Source: an uncultured Collinsella sp. (lineage in GTDB: Bacteria; Actinomycetota; Coriobacteriia; Coriobacteriales; Coriobacteriaceae). From it: a stretch of 14,224 bases of DNA. How positions within the stretch are numbered: position 1 is the first letter of the stretch; every line of letters begins with the position of its first letter. Location of the stretch: the NCBI GenBank assembly GCA_900549025.1, contig URMZ01000037.1:1-14224 (forward strand), in the 5' to 3' direction. The notes below the pieces were generated by a model. The model made no database searches and had not been told where the DNA came from. It worked only from the letters and a program-made list of their open reading frames with translations. Of this stretch, positions 13,131-14,224 are shown piece after piece. The translations under genes and the position numbers were made by a program.

Positions 13131-14224
13131 CTAGTTGCGCCTAAGGTGGACGACGGTCTCGCAGTGGAAGGTTTGTGGGAACAGGTCGACTGGCGTGATC
13201 TTTACGGGGGAGAAGGTGCCTTCTTCGACAAAGCGTTTGAGATCGCGCGCCAGGGTGGCCGGGTCGCAGCTCACGTAGGCGACATCGCGAGCACTCGTGC
13301 TGGCGATAAGGTCGATCGCTTCGGGGGCGAGGCCTGCGCGCGGCGGGTCGACCACCAAGACGTCGGCATCCTGGTCGGGGAACTCGCGCACCGCGTCTCC
13401 GCCAATGACGTCGACGTTATCAAGCTTGTTGATCTCCAGGTTACGGCGCAGGTCGCGCACGGCGGGGCCGTAGGCCTCGACGGCAGCGACAAAGTCGCAG
13501 CGGCGGGCGAGCGGCAGGGTAAAGGTGCCGGCACCGCAGTACAGGTCCACGGCAAGCTCGTCTTCCTGCGGATCGAGCGCTTCCATGACAAGCTCGATCA
13601 AAATCTCGGCACCCTTGGTGTTGACCTGGAAAAAAGACGGGGCAGACAAGCGCATCTGACCCTCGGCGATATTCTCGGTCCATGAGCCCTCTCCGGCGAG
13701 CATTTCGACCTTGGAAACACGGCGGGCCTTCTTTTCGCCCTTGCTCATCACGCGTACGACACTTGTGGGGTGCGCGGCGTCTGCCAACACGCGCGAGACT
13801 TGCGAGCGCGGGAAAGAGCCCGTAGGCGTCCAGAGCGCCACCTCGAGTGCCTTGGTGCGACGCGAGGCGCGAATGCCCACGCGCTCAAGGCCCAGGTCGT
13901 GGCTGCCGCTCAGATAATTGAGCGCGCCGACGACCGATTTGAGTGCCTTGGGGAAACGTTTGTCGAACAACGGGCACGAATCGACGGTCACGATCTTGCG
14001 AGGATCGACACCGTGCATGCCAAGACGCACGCGGCCGTTTACAACGGTCGGCTCGAGTTCGATTTTATTGCGGTAGCCCCAATCATCCTTGGTGTGGCGG
14101 ATGGGTTGCACCAGTTCATCGACTTGATCGGGGCTGAACTTGCCGATACGCTCGAGCGTGGAGCGCAGATTTTGCTCCTTGGCGGCGAGCTGTGCCGTGC
14201 GTGAGAGATTGCCCCACGAGCAGC
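13131..14224 (-). CDS. 23S rRNA-type (uracil-5-)-methyltransferase, 5' end outside window
   Basis: A member of the TrmA/RlmC/RlmD group, which transfers a methyl group from S-adenosylmethionine to C5 of a uracil in RNA. About 363 residues are visible and the frame stays open to the right edge, so the N-terminal TRAM region and most iron-sulfur cysteines lie outside; one Cys followed by SWGNLS is at the edge. Seen: LERIGKF and WGYRNKIEL typical of the group, QVNTKGAE, the SAM-binding VDLYCGAGTFTLPLAR, VVDPPRAGL, and the catalytic YVSCDPATLARDL. The GTG at 14111 is internal because family-like sequence continues upstream of it. The stop is TAG at 13133-13131. It is probably the RlmCD-like enzyme of Gram-positives; the target base cannot be told. 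Confidence 0.92.
   Translation of the reverse strand, partial: CSWGNLSRTAQLAAKEQNLRSTLERIGKFSPDQVDELVQPIRHTKDDWGYRNKIELEPTVVNGRVRLGMHGVDPRKIVTVDSCPLFDKRFPKALKSVVGALNYLSGSHDLGLERVGIRASRRTKALEVALWTPTGSFPRSQVSRVLADAAHPTSVVRVMSKGEKKARRVSKVEMLAGEGSWTENIAEGQMRLSAPSFFQVNTKGAEILIELVMEALDPQEDELAVDLYCGAGTFTLPLARRCDFVAAVEAYGPAVRDLRRNLEINKLDNVDVIGGDAVREFPDQDADVLVVDPPRAGLAPEAIDLIASTSARDVAYVSCDPATLARDLKRFVEEGTFSPVKITPVDLFPQTFHCETVVHLRRN

Noticed and set aside
13119..13685. Plus-strand open frame across the methyltransferase
   Set aside because: Antisense to a gene with clear SAM-binding and catalytic motifs; it has no start signal.

Overview
The window looks like a piece of a Collinsella-like (Coriobacteriia, high-GC Gram-positive gut anaerobe) chromosome. 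This is inferred from GC-rich third codon positions, clean AGGAG-type ribosome sites, and the set of acetate fermentation, galactofuranose and housekeeping genes. I could not run a database search, so the genus is an inference. There is no sign of phage, plasmid, transposase, CRISPR or rRNA/tRNA genes.

Layout. At 1-1788 (+) lie the end of xseA, then xseB (the two exonuclease VII subunits), then a HIT-family protein. At 1830-4000 (+) is a visibly lower-GC pair, a LysR-type regulator followed by a major facilitator transporter, closed by a strong terminator. At 4121-6642 (+) are two tandem, full-length acetate kinase paralogues, each with its own ribosome site and terminator. At 6991-7971 (-) is phosphotransacetylase, convergent with the second acetate kinase. 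The pta/ackA products together turn acetyl-CoA into acetate plus ATP. At 8203-10429 (+) are UDP-galactopyranose mutase and an overlapping family 2 glycosyltransferase, a likely galactofuranose glycan unit. At 10801-11802 (-) is an S58/P1-family peptidase. At 11904-13024 (-) are a DJ-1/PfpI protein and a Maf nucleotide pyrophosphatase with a 4-base overlap. From 13131 to the right edge (-) is a TrmA/RlmCD-type m5U RNA methyltransferase, cut by the window.

The most unusual content is non-coding. Three long nested hairpins (6849-6975, 10463-10570, 10664-10788) each sit a few tens of bases 3' of a stop codon, in the same sense relative to the gene they follow, at the two convergent gene junctions. 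Two of them share a conserved core of about 60 nt whose inner stem differs by two compensatory base-pair changes, and their long outer arms differ but remain self-complementary. The third has a different stem but places a related GTCCT / TGCGGAA pair of motifs at the same position. This pattern fits an uncharacterised structured RNA or palindromic repeat family associated with gene 3' ends. Other regulatory candidates are overlapping TGATA palindromes before the second ackA, a 19-bp dyad before the transporter, and a symmetric divergent promoter plus leader hairpin between pta and glf.
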